Notes under the pieces: generated by a model
Told to the model about the DNA's origin: nothing
The model's input: the letters and a program-made list of their open reading frames with translations, nothing else
Database searches by the model: none
Program-made: the position numbers and the translations under genes
From: JAMCRM01 sp041685075
GTDB taxonomy: Bacteria > Acidobacteriota > Terriglobia > Bryobacterales > Bryobacteraceae
DNA length: 16,976 nt
Direction: 5' to 3'
Assembly: GCA_041685075.1 (NCBI GenBank)
Contig: JAWLGN010000099.1
Coordinates: forward strand, 1 to 16,976
Shown here: one piece after another, positions 1 to 6,981 of the stretch
Layout of the letters: every line of letters begins with the position of its first letter
Position numbering within the stretch: position 1 is the first letter of the stretch

Positions 1-152
1 GCGTCTTCATGTCGTCATCCTCTCTCGGGATTTCCTTCTACGGAACAATGTACACGTTTTTTTCGCGCCTGCGACGCTGAACCGCCTGCGTTTACCGTTT
101 TGCTGCTCCTTGGACGCGCAGTCTGCTACCCTGGAAAATCCTGAGAGGACCC

Positions 153-1145
153 TTGGCTAAAGCAAAAATCACCGCGCTAGGCTGTTATGTGCCGCCGCGC
201 GTTCTGACAAACGCAGACCTGGAACGGCTGGTGGAGACGAGCAACGAGTGGATCTTGGAGCGGACCGGCATTCGGGAGCGGCACATCGCCGATCCCGCGA
301 CCGCCACCAGCGACATGGCCATCGAAGCGGCGCGCTGCGCCCTGGCGCAGCGGGGCATCGCGGCCTCCGAACTGGAAGCCATTCTGGTGTGCACCGTGAC
401 GCCCGACATGATGTTCCCCTCCACCGCCTGCCTCGTGCAGCACGGGTTGGGGGCCAAAGGCGCCTGGGGCTTCGACCTCATCGCCGCCTGTTCGAGCTTC
501 GTCTACGGCCTCACCACCGGTGCGCACCTGGTGGCCGCCGGCACGCACAAGAAGGTGCTGGTCGTAGGGGCCGATACCATGAGCCGCATCATCGACTACA
601 CCGACCGCGCCACCTGCGTGCTGTTCGGCGACGGCGCCGGCGCCATGCTGCTGGAACCCGCCGAAGACGGCGAGGAGGCCGGCTTCATCGACTTCCTCGG
701 CGAGGTGGACGGCTCCGGCGGCCAGTATCTCTACATGCCCGCCGGCGGCAGCCGCCTCCCCGCCTCCGCGGAAACCGTCGCCAAGCGTATGCACTACGTC
801 CACCAGGACGGGCAGCAGGTCTTCAAATACGCCGTGCGCAAGATGTACGAAGTCTGCCGCGACCTGCTGGCACGCAACGGCTTCACCGGCGCCGACGTTT
901 CGCTGCTGGTTCCCCACCAGGCCAACCGCCGCATCATCACCGCTGCCGCCGGCCGCCTCGGCATTCCCAGCGAACGCGTGCTCATCAATATCGAACGCTA
1001 CGGCAATACCACCGCCGCCACCATCCCGCTGGCTACCCGCGAAGCTATCGAAGAGCGCCGCCTGAAGAAGGGCGACCTGGTGGTCTTCGTCGCGGTGGGC
1101 GCGGGTTACACCGCCGGCGCCTCCCTTTGGCGCTGGGGTTACTAA
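153..1145 (+). CDS. fabH: Beta-ketoacyl-ACP synthase III (KAS III)
   Basis: Condenses acetyl-CoA (or a related acyl-CoA starter) with malonyl-ACP to begin type II fatty acid synthesis in the cytoplasm. The 330-residue thiolase-fold protein has the complete catalytic triad: Cys113 in AACSSF, His255 in VPHQANRR and Asn285 in YGNTTAA. Length and the N-terminal NEWILERTGIRERH block are typical of FabH. The start is TTG at 153, preceded by GAGAGGA at 143-149 with a rather short spacer; no in-frame ATG lies nearby (the one at 48 is followed by a stop codon). The 152 bp upstream show no convincing promoter, only a run of seven T at 57-63, so the gene could belong to an operon beginning outside the window. 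It converges on the sulfatase gene. It appears to be a core-genome gene unrelated to the polysaccharide genes beside it. Identification is firm; starter-unit preference cannot be read from the sequence. Confidence 0.96.
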   Translation: MAKAKITALGCYVPPRVLTNADLERLVETSNEWILERTGIRERHIADPATATSDMAIEAARCALAQRGIAASELEAILVCTVTPDMMFPSTACLVQHGLGAKGAWGFDLIAACSSFVYGLTTGAHLVAAGTHKKVLVVGADTMSRIIDYTDRATCVLFGDGAGAMLLEPAEDGEEAGFIDFLGEVDGSGGQYLYMPAGGSRLPASAETVAKRMHYVHQDGQQVFKYAVRKMYEVCRDLLARNGFTGADVSLLVPHQANRRIITAAAGRLGIPSERVLINIERYGNTTAATIPLATREAIEERRLKKGDLVVFVAVGAGYTAGASLWRWGY

Positions 1146-1152
1146 GAACCGG

Positions 1153-1168
1153 GGGGCGGGCCCGCCCC
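1153..1168. terminator. GC-only palindrome between convergent fabH and sulfatase genes
   Basis: GGGGCGGG at 1153-1160 is followed directly by its reverse complement CCCGCCCC at 1161-1168, in the 28 bp between two convergent stop codons. An RNA from either strand could fold here, with the centre opening as the loop. Neither strand has a following U-tract, so this is not a canonical intrinsic terminator; a bidirectional transcription barrier is the likely role. Confidence 0.4.
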
Positions 1169-1173
1169 GCCCC

Positions 1174-2688
1174 TCACTGGTATTTCGGGTTGTACTTCCC
1201 CTGCTCCGCGAAGCCGCCCAACTGCGGGCGCATGGCGGAGAAGCGCGGGTAGCTCTCCCAGATATCGCCCCGGCCCGTCATGCGCGGATCGCGCTGCGCC
1301 TTCAGGGTCTTTTCCAGTTGCGCCCACAGCTTCTCCTTCTCCGCCGCGTGGGCACGCGAAGCGGCCAGGTTCTCCCGGCAGCCGGGGTCGTTGACGATAT
1401 CGTAGAGTTCCTCGGCCGGGCGCTTGCCGAAGCAGATCTGGAACTCGCGCGCGTGCTTCTCGCGGTGCTCCATCATGTAGGTCTTGGTGGGGCAGTTGTC
1501 GATATCGGCGTACAGTTCCGGGTCGCCCGCCGGCCAGCGCTCCGGCTTGAAGTTGCGGATGTAGAGATAGCGCGCGGTCCGGATGGCGCGCGCCGGGTAA
1601 CCCAGGTTGTCGAACCGCGAGTGAGAGTGGCGTTCGCGGCCCGAGAGCGCGCTGGTGCGTGCGGCGTCCACGCGGCCCGCGCGGCCCGAGGTCAACACGT
1701 CCAGGAAGCTGCGGCCCGTCATCACTCCGGGAACCTCCACCCCCGCCGCCGACAGGAACGTGGGGGCCAGGTCCGTGTAGCTGATCAAATCCTCCACCCG
1801 GCGTCCGCCTTTTACGCGCGCCGGCCAGCACGCCGCCAGCGGCGTGTGGATGCCGTACTCCCGCATGGTGGCCTTAGCGCCCGGAAACGCCATGCCGTTA
1901 TCGGAGGCCACCACCACCAGGGTGTTCTCCAGTTCGCCCGACTTCTCCAGCAGTTCGAGGATGCGGCCCAGGTGCCGGTCGAAGTGCTCGATTTCGACGT
2001 AGTAGTCCAGGATGTCGCTGCGCACCTCGGGAACGTCGGGCAGGAACGCCGGCACCTTCACGTCCTCCAGGCGCTTGCCCGCGCGCAGTCCCGCGCCCTC
2101 CTCAAACGCTCTGTGCGGCTCGGTGGCGCCGAACCAGAAACAAAACGGCTGGCCCTTGCGCCTGGCGCCCAGAAACTCTTCGAAGTTGGCGGCGTAGTCG
2201 TTGGCGTTGACGCCCTTCGGCACGTTGCGCGCCCGCTTCGACTGGTACTCCGGACCGGCGGGATTGTGCGGCCAGCCCGAGCCTTTGAAATTGGCCGGTC
2301 CGGCGCCCTTGCCCGTGAGCCCCACGCGGTAGCCCGCCGCGGCCAGCATCTCCGGGTAGATCTGGAACTTGCGCGGGAAGTGGCTGGCGTGCGTGCCGGC
2401 CTCTTCCAGTTGCCAGGGCACGCGCCCGGTCAGAATGGCGGCGCGCGAGGGCGCGCATCCCGGCGAAGCCGATACCGCGTTGCTGAAGTAAACGCCCGCC
2501 CGGGCCACGCGGTCGAACGCGGGCGTCTTCACCACGCTGTCGCCGGCCATCCCTGTATGCGCCCAGCTCTGGTCGTCGGAGATGGCAAACAGGATATTGG
2601 GCCGCTGTGCGGCCGCCCGCAGGCGGCTGCCGAGAATCGCGGGCGCGCCGGCCACCGCCCCGATGAAGTTACGTCGTGTGGTCCTCAC
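1174..2688 (-). CDS. Tat-exported sulfatase (formylglycine type, family S1)
   Basis: Predicted arylsulfatase-superfamily hydrolase that removes sulfate esters, probably from a polysaccharide, outside the cytoplasm. I place the start at GTG 2688, giving 504 residues that begin with a twin-arginine signal (TTRRNFIG, then a small hydrophobic stretch). The open frame extends upstream to 2925, but that part is basic, low in information and overlaps the divergent gene. Cys78 in GCAPSRAAILTG is the C-x-P-S-R site converted to formylglycine. Asp38-Asp39 (ISDDQ) and Asp263-Asn264 (SDNG) fit the metal ligands; His192 (EPHR) and Lys272 fit other active-site positions. It shares the FLPDxPEVR.D block with the second sulfatase in this window, so the two are likely paralogues. 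It is divergent from the heparinase-like gene, suggesting co-regulation. The Shine-Dalgarno is weak (TTGGGATA next to the start). Function needs a formylglycine-generating enzyme encoded elsewhere; the substrate is unknown. Confidence 0.88.
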   Translation of the reverse strand: MRTTRRNFIGAVAGAPAILGSRLRAAAQRPNILFAISDDQSWAHTGMAGDSVVKTPAFDRVARAGVYFSNAVSASPGCAPSRAAILTGRVPWQLEEAGTHASHFPRKFQIYPEMLAAAGYRVGLTGKGAGPANFKGSGWPHNPAGPEYQSKRARNVPKGVNANDYAANFEEFLGARRKGQPFCFWFGATEPHRAFEEGAGLRAGKRLEDVKVPAFLPDVPEVRSDILDYYVEIEHFDRHLGRILELLEKSGELENTLVVVASDNGMAFPGAKATMREYGIHTPLAACWPARVKGGRRVEDLISYTDLAPTFLSAAGVEVPGVMTGRSFLDVLTSGRAGRVDAARTSALSGRERHSHSRFDNLGYPARAIRTARYLYIRNFKPERWPAGDPELYADIDNCPTKTYMMEHREKHAREFQICFGKRPAEELYDIVNDPGCRENLAASRAHAAEKEKLWAQLEKTLKAQRDPRMTGRGDIWESYPRFSAMRPQLGGFAEQGKYNPKYQ

Positions 2689-2797
2689 TATCCCAACAGG
2701 TATAACACTCCTGGCGGCATGACCGCTTACGAACCCTGAACGAATCCCCGGAGCGGTGTGTGGCTTCCCATGCTCCCTGTTGTGCTTGAATAGGGGG
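2689..2797. promoter_or_regulatory. Divergent promoter region between sulfatase and heparinase-like genes
   Basis: These 109 bp separate the two divergent starts and must hold the promoters of both genes unless either is transcribed from inside its neighbour. On the minus strand GTTATACC, about 18 bp before the sulfatase start, resembles a -10 element; no matching -35 is convincing. I see no clear operator repeat. The region call rests on gene arrangement rather than on a strong motif. Confidence 0.4.
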
Positions 2798-5197
2798 GTG
2801 CTGCGTCTGAAATCCCTTCTGTCTCTATTGCTTCTTGCGGCCGGCGCTGACGCCGCGTTGCGGCCGCATCCGCGGATCGAGATAGATCCCGCCGCGCTGA
2901 AGACCATGCGTGGACTGCGGGACAACAGTCATCCCGCGTGGACCCGCTTTTCCGACTGGACCAAGCGGCGGACGGCCAGGCGCGGCGATCAGAACGCGAT
3001 ACTCTCCTGCTCGTTAGCTTACCTTGTCGAGGGGACGCGGGAGCACTTCGATTGCGCCTGGGAAACCGTGCGCGCCAGCATCTACAAGAACGGACGCGAC
3101 CGGAGCGAAGGCCTGGCGACACTGCTGGACTTGTACAACAACGACAGCCATACCGCGGCCTACACAGGCGGTGCGTTCCTGGGCACCATTGCGCGGTTCT
3201 ACGATTGGTGCTACGCCGCCCTGACACCCGAACAGCGCAAGGATCTGATCGAGTGGATGAAGGCCGAAGCCGAGTATTCCCACGTGCGCAACCGGTCTGC
3301 CGGCGATTACATGCGGAACGACGGCGCGGTGGTCACACAGGGTCTTGCCGCCGTGGCCTTCGCCATCACCGGCGACGACCCCCATGCCGGACGCATGATG
3401 GAGTATTTCCGGGAGCGGTGGCGCCAGACGCTCCTCGGCCTGGAAATCCTCGGCAAGGGCGGCGCCACGGGAGAAGGAAACGGCTATGGGGCTTCCCCCA
3501 CGGGCGTCAACTGGACCCTCGCGGCGAACGTCGCCTACACGGCAGGCGGGGAGGATCTGTTCGCATCTCACCCGTGGTTCCGGCAGCGGCTCCTGTACGA
3601 TGCGTTCGCCGCATACCCGAGCACGTTTGGGGGACCCGGCGCAGTCGAGCCGGTTTCGCCGCATCCCGTCGTGGAGCAGTCGCACGTCGGCGGCGACGAC
3701 GTGCGCGGGATGACGTCGCAGAAACGGAACCTGCGCCGCATCGGCTTGATCCTGACGCGTCGTTTCCGCGGCACCGAGGAGGCGGACACGTGGAACTGGG
3801 TCTACCGGCAGCCTGCGGTGGACAAGGCGGTCACCGACGCCGAGTCCATTTGGGAGGTGCTCTACTACTCGCCCCCGCCGAAGCTGGTTGAGCCGAAGCG
3901 CTTGTCTTTCTTCGACCCCAGCATGGGATTCGTCTACATCCGGTCGGACTGGGATTCTCCCGACGCGACGTGGATCGGCTTCTGGGCCGGTCCTCACATC
4001 GACACGCATCAGCACCTGGATCAAGGGGCTTTCACGATCTTCAAGCGCCGCGACCTCGCCCCGAAGACAGGCCATTATGACAATGGAGTCTTCTCGCCGC
4101 ACCACATCTCCTGGTACATCCGGACGGTCAGTTCGAACGGCATCCTGATCGGAGATCCGAAGGAAATTTTCCGGAACTTCATCGCCGGCATGGGCTGCAA
4201 CGAGAAAGGAGAGTGGACGCGCCAGATGGGGTCGGCCACCTGGCCGGCTTGTATCCCCAACGACGGCGGGCAGCGGACCATGAGCCCGCGGGGTCTGGCC
4301 GTTTCGAGCGCCGCCTATTTCGAGAAGAACCGCGACATCCTTGACGTCGCCAGGGTGGTGTCGTTCAACGACGACGGCACGGCCGTAGTTGTTGCGGCCG
4401 ATCTCACGAATGCGTACAACAACCCGCGCTACACCACCCCCGGCAATTCGCCGAAGGTGACTCGCGTATGGCGGCGGCTGGTTTATCTGCGGCCGCTCGA
4501 TCTCGTGTTGGTCGGCGACACGGTGGAGTCCACCAATCCGTCGTTCGAAAAGAAGGTGCTGCTGCACGCCATCGACCGCATCGAAGTCGGCGGAACGGTC
4601 GAGCGGATCGACGAGGGCGAGAGCGTGCATAGGGATGTGAATGAGGCGCGCATTGTGGTTGACGACGCCCAACCATCCGACAAGAACCAGAAGACCTTCG
4701 ATCTTCGCAGCGGGTACGCCGAATTAAAGGTGAAAACGCTGTTCCCGGTCGACTTCCGCTACCGCAGGATCGGCGGCCGCGAGCCGGCCTCGTCCGCTCA
4801 TCCGGACCTCTTTACTCCCGGCCTGGCCAAAGGCCACTATCACCGGCACATCAAGGATTTCTGGATCAAGGACTTCAGCGAGGGCGTGATCCCGAACCAC
4901 CGTTCCTTGAATTGGGCGCCGGAGCGTCCCCTCGAGATGCGCACGCCCGAGCAGGCGGCCACCTTCGGCCCGGGATATGGCCGGTGGCGTCTCGAGGTCG
5001 AGCCGTCCAAGCCGGCGCGAACCGACCATTTCCTCAACGTGATGCGGCCCTCCCTCGTCCCGAATGCCGCCATGCCGGCAATCGAGCGTATCGAGACAGC
5101 GGACCAGTTCGGCGCCCTGATCCGCGCCGCCGGCCGGACTTACCGCGTGACGTTTGGGAAGGATGCCTTGCGCGCTCCCGTCGTTGAGCAGCGGTAA
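2798..5197 (+). CDS. Secreted heparinase II/III-like polysaccharide lyase
   Basis: Probable polysaccharide lyase acting on uronic-acid-containing glycans outside the cytoplasm. With the GTG start at 2798 the protein has 799 residues and opens with a Sec signal peptide (short basic n-region, LLSLLLLAAGADA, cleavage near residue 19). An upstream GTG at 2756 (GGAG just before it) would add 14 residues; both starts have poorly spaced ribosome sites, and I prefer the one giving the cleaner signal. The N-terminal half is helical and includes FYDWCYAALTPEQRKDL, as in the alpha/alpha toroid of this family. The second half is beta-rich and contains GPHIDTHQHLDQGAF with His400, Asp402, His404, His406 and Asp408, matching the H-x-H-x-D-rich block of the heparinase II/III-like domain. 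Divergent from a sulfatase and near a GH2 enzyme, it fits desulfation plus depolymerisation. Lyase activity is inferred from family; some members act on alginate or other polymers. Confidence 0.75.
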   Translation: MLRLKSLLSLLLLAAGADAALRPHPRIEIDPAALKTMRGLRDNSHPAWTRFSDWTKRRTARRGDQNAILSCSLAYLVEGTREHFDCAWETVRASIYKNGRDRSEGLATLLDLYNNDSHTAAYTGGAFLGTIARFYDWCYAALTPEQRKDLIEWMKAEAEYSHVRNRSAGDYMRNDGAVVTQGLAAVAFAITGDDPHAGRMMEYFRERWRQTLLGLEILGKGGATGEGNGYGASPTGVNWTLAANVAYTAGGEDLFASHPWFRQRLLYDAFAAYPSTFGGPGAVEPVSPHPVVEQSHVGGDDVRGMTSQKRNLRRIGLILTRRFRGTEEADTWNWVYRQPAVDKAVTDAESIWEVLYYSPPPKLVEPKRLSFFDPSMGFVYIRSDWDSPDATWIGFWAGPHIDTHQHLDQGAFTIFKRRDLAPKTGHYDNGVFSPHHISWYIRTVSSNGILIGDPKEIFRNFIAGMGCNEKGEWTRQMGSATWPACIPNDGGQRTMSPRGLAVSSAAYFEKNRDILDVARVVSFNDDGTAVVVAADLTNAYNNPRYTTPGNSPKVTRVWRRLVYLRPLDLVLVGDTVESTNPSFEKKVLLHAIDRIEVGGTVERIDEGESVHRDVNEARIVVDDAQPSDKNQKTFDLRSGYAELKVKTLFPVDFRYRRIGGREPASSAHPDLFTPGLAKGHYHRHIKDFWIKDFSEGVIPNHRSLNWAPERPLEMRTPEQAATFGPGYGRWRLEVEPSKPARTDHFLNVMRPSLVPNAAMPAIERIETADQFGALIRAAGRTYRVTFGKDALRAPVVEQR

Positions 5198-5211
5198 ACG
5201 TACGGGGCGCA

Positions 5212-5225
5212 GGGCGCTATAGCCC
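5212..5225. terminator. Weak hairpin between convergent lyase and glycosyltransferase genes
   Basis: GGGC at 5212-5215 can pair with GCCC at 5222-5225 around GCTATA, in the 31 bp between two convergent stop codons. The stem is only 4 bp and no T-run follows on either strand, so termination activity is uncertain. A second small palindrome, CGTACG, sits just before it at 5199-5204. Confidence 0.2.
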
Positions 5226-5228
5226 GGT

Positions 5229-6290
5229 TCACTGCGGCGCGCCGTCTCCGGCGGTCATCGAGAGCGAGGCCGCCGGCCGGCGCACTGGTTCCGACGACGG
5301 CCGGGAGCTGAACCAGGCGGCCAGCACCTCGTCGCTCGCCCTCCTGCGGGCCATGATGGCGCGCCGCCGCCGTAGCGCCCGGGGCAGGCAGCGCGCCAGG
5401 CGCCAGAAAGCCGCCAGCGAACTCTGCTCCCACAGCAGGCAGCCGCCCACCACCAGCGCGTCCCGCGCCGCCATGGGCAGCCAGTAGCGCCGCAGCAGGC
5501 CCGGCGTCGTGTTCTTGATCCTCAGCAGGAACCGGTTCTTCACCGAGTGCATGTTCAGCACCGCCGGCACCGAGCGCCGGTTATCCGGCACTACCGTGCG
5601 CACGTGCCAGGCCACCGCCTCCGGCTCGTAGATGCAGCGCCAGCCCAGCAACTGCGCCCGCCAGGCCACATCGGCATCCTCCCGGTAGGCGAAGAAATCC
5701 GGGTCGAAGAACTCCCCGTCGATGGAGACGTCTTCGATCATCGCCCGGCGGTAGAGCGCCGCCGCGGCGGTGGCGCCGAAAACGTACTCCACTTTCCGGT
5801 AGCAGCCGTTGTCCGGCTGGCGCCAGCCGCGGTCGAAGTGCCGCATGTCGGGAGTGAAGTAGATGCCGGTGGAATCGATCCGGGGTCGATCGAGCGGCTC
5901 GAAGCCGGGGCCGATCGAGAGCAGCCGGCCGCACACCGTCCCCACCCGGTCGTCCATCTCCCCGGCTGCCACCAGCCTGGCGATGAACTCCCGCGAGAGC
6001 AGCGCGTCCGGATTGAGCGAGAGCACCCAGTCGCCTCCTCCCGCCGCGATGGCCTGGTTCTGCGCCGCCGCAAACCCCGTGTTGCGGCGGTTGCGGATCA
6101 GCCGGATGCGCCCCTGGTAACGCTCCAGTTCCTCCACCGTGCCGTCTGTGGAGGCGTTGTCCACCACCACCACCTCCAGCGCCACTCCCTCCTGGCGCAG
6201 CACGGCATCCAGGCACGCCCGGATGTAACGCCGGCTGTTGTACGTTACGATGACAACACATACATGCTGGTCGAGTTTCCGCATGGGCAT
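5229..6290 (-). CDS. Family 2 glycosyltransferase (rhamnosyltransferase-like)
   Basis: Inverting GT-A glycosyltransferase that moves a sugar from a nucleotide-sugar donor onto a growing surface glycan at the cytoplasmic face of the membrane. The 353 residues show VVIVTYNS near the N-terminus, VVVDNASTDGT (Asp44) for nucleotide binding, SLNPDA (Asn93, Asp95) at the place of the metal-binding DxD, and YREDADVAWRAQLLGW (Glu204-Asp205) as the catalytic-base block. This pattern is typical of the WbbL/RfbF-like rhamnosyltransferase branch of GT2. The C-terminal 100 residues are basic and partly hydrophobic, suggesting membrane association. An in-frame TAG two codons upstream rules out a longer protein; a second ATG two codons in is also possible. 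The best ribosome site, AGGAG, lies about 18 nt upstream, farther than usual. No other envelope-glycan gene is nearby, so its polymer is unknown. It is divergent from the sigma operon. Confidence 0.88.
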   Translation of the reverse strand: MPMRKLDQHVCVVIVTYNSRRYIRACLDAVLRQEGVALEVVVVDNASTDGTVEELERYQGRIRLIRNRRNTGFAAAQNQAIAAGGGDWVLSLNPDALLSREFIARLVAAGEMDDRVGTVCGRLLSIGPGFEPLDRPRIDSTGIYFTPDMRHFDRGWRQPDNGCYRKVEYVFGATAAAALYRRAMIEDVSIDGEFFDPDFFAYREDADVAWRAQLLGWRCIYEPEAVAWHVRTVVPDNRRSVPAVLNMHSVKNRFLLRIKNTTPGLLRRYWLPMAARDALVVGGCLLWEQSSLAAFWRLARCLPRALRRRRAIMARRRASDEVLAAWFSSRPSSEPVRRPAASLSMTAGDGAPQ

Positions 6291-6367
6291 CTGCTACAGG
6301 TTCCGCTACTCCTAAGACCCGGAAAAGCCGATTTGAACTACACTCGAACCAGGGAAAGTTGCGAAAG

Positions 6368-6396
6368 TTGTCGATTATTTTGGGTGGGGGTGTAGT
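6368..6396 (+). promoter_or_regulatory. Possible promoter of the sigma/anti-sigma/receptor operon
   Basis: TTGTCG at 6368-6373 and TGTAGT at 6391-6396 are separated by 17 bp and match the housekeeping -35 and -10 consensus at four of six positions each. Transcription would then start near 6403, at the foot of the hairpin before the sigma gene. A direct repeat, GAAAGTTG at 6354-6361 and 6363-6370, overlaps the upstream side and could be a regulator site. An ECF-type promoter (GAACC at 6346, GTC at 6370) was considered, but its 19-bp spacing is too long. Confidence 0.3.
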
Positions 6397-6400
6397 GGAA

Positions 6401-6417
6401 ACCCGGGCTGTCCGGGT
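6401..6417 (+). promoter_or_regulatory. Leader hairpin occupying the ribosome-binding position of the sigma gene
   Basis: ACCCGG at 6401-6406 pairs with CCGGGT at 6412-6417 around a GCTGT loop, and the ATG follows six bases later. The hairpin occupies the place where a Shine-Dalgarno would be, and no such sequence is otherwise visible. It could hold down translation of the sigma factor, protect the 5' end of the mRNA, or be the DNA half-site pair described for the longer inverted repeat. Confidence 0.35.
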
Positions 6418-6423
6418 CTTTGT

Positions 6424-6981
6424 ATGTTGACGATCGAATCACTGGGCGGGGAACTGGCAGGAGCCGCCCGGCAGAAGCGTGCTGTTCTGCGGCTCCACGA
6501 GCAGGTGGGCCGCCTTTTCGAGGAGGCGCGCGAGGACGTCTACCGCTACCTTCTGACCCTCGGATTGTACCCTGCTCAAGCCCAGGAGACCGCCCAGGAG
6601 GTGTTTCTTCGTTTGTACGCGACGCTCAGGAAAGGCGAGGAGATCCGCAACGCCCGCGCGTGGGTCTTTCGGGTGGCGCACAACCTGGGGCTGAAAGTCC
6701 GGGAGCGCGAGGGGCCCGAACTGCCCTTCGACTCCGCTGTGGAAGCCCGGCTGCAAACGCTGGCGCCCGACCCCGAGCGCGGCCTGCTGGAGCGCGAACG
6801 CGCCCTCAGGCTGCACCGCGCCGTGGAGGCTCTCTCCGAGCAGCAGCGGCGTTGCCTGTACCTGCGGCTGGAAGGACTGCGGTACCCGGAGATCGGTTCC
6901 GCCCTGGGGATCAGCCCGTCCACGGTGGGGGAGTTTCTCCGGCGGGCCATCGCCCGGTTAAGGAAGGCCCACAGTGAGTAG
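6424..6981 (+). CDS. ECF-family RNA polymerase sigma factor
   Basis: Alternative sigma-70-family factor that directs RNA polymerase to a dedicated promoter set when released by its anti-sigma partner. The 185 residues contain only the two domains expected of an ECF sigma. Region 2 spans about residues 38-95 (DVYRYLLTLG, then AQETAQEVFLRLYATL and ARAWVFRVAHN). Region 4 spans about 128-181, with LSEQQRRCLYLRLEGLRYPEIG and the recognition helix ALGISPSTVGEFLRRAIARL. No region 3 is present. It is the first gene of an operon: its last eight bases overlap the anti-sigma gene, which overlaps the receptor gene, so the three are probably made in linked amounts. Its start lacks a visible Shine-Dalgarno and is preceded by a hairpin. 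Target genes are unknown; autoregulation and control of nearby hydrolases are plausible but unproven. Confidence 0.93.
   Translation: MLTIESLGGELAGAARQKRAVLRLHEQVGRLFEEAREDVYRYLLTLGLYPAQAQETAQEVFLRLYATLRKGEEIRNARAWVFRVAHNLGLKVREREGPELPFDSAVEARLQTLAPDPERGLLERERALRLHRAVEALSEQQRRCLYLRLEGLRYPEIGSALGISPSTVGEFLRRAIARLRKAHSE
6961..6967 (+). promoter_or_regulatory. Ribosome-binding site deciding the anti-sigma GTG start
   Basis: AGGAAGG lies six bases before GTG 6974, inside the end of the sigma gene. It supports the GTG over the later in-frame ATG at 6989 and gives the anti-sigma gene its own strong ribosome entry, in contrast to the sigma gene. Confidence 0.6.

Larger units (their letters stand above)
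6314..6420. repeat. 10-bp inverted repeat spanning the GT2/sigma intergenic region
   Basis: AAGACCCGGA at 6314-6323 is exactly reversed and complemented by TCCGGGTCTT at 6411-6420. As a result both divergent transcripts carry the same TCCGGGTCTT string just ahead of their start codons: 23 nt before the glycosyltransferase ATG and 3 nt before the sigma ATG. A third partial copy, ACCCGG, lies at 6401-6406. The arrangement resembles paired operator half-sites, or a duplicated leader element, but no known regulator is recognised. Confidence 0.45.

Noticed and set aside
1..152. Promoter or small gene upstream of fabH
   Set aside because: No hexamer pair with correct spacing was found. The in-frame ATG at 48 is followed by a stop codon within eleven codons, and the seven-T run at 57-63 has no stem before it.
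2689..2925. Upstream extension of the first sulfatase frame
   Set aside because: It precedes the twin-arginine signal with about 79 basic, motif-free residues and would overlap the divergent lyase-like gene.
3014..4672. A 552-residue minus-strand frame under the lyase-like gene
   Set aside because: Composition is Arg/Val/His-rich without family motifs, while the plus-strand gene has a signal peptide and conserved catalytic-type blocks.
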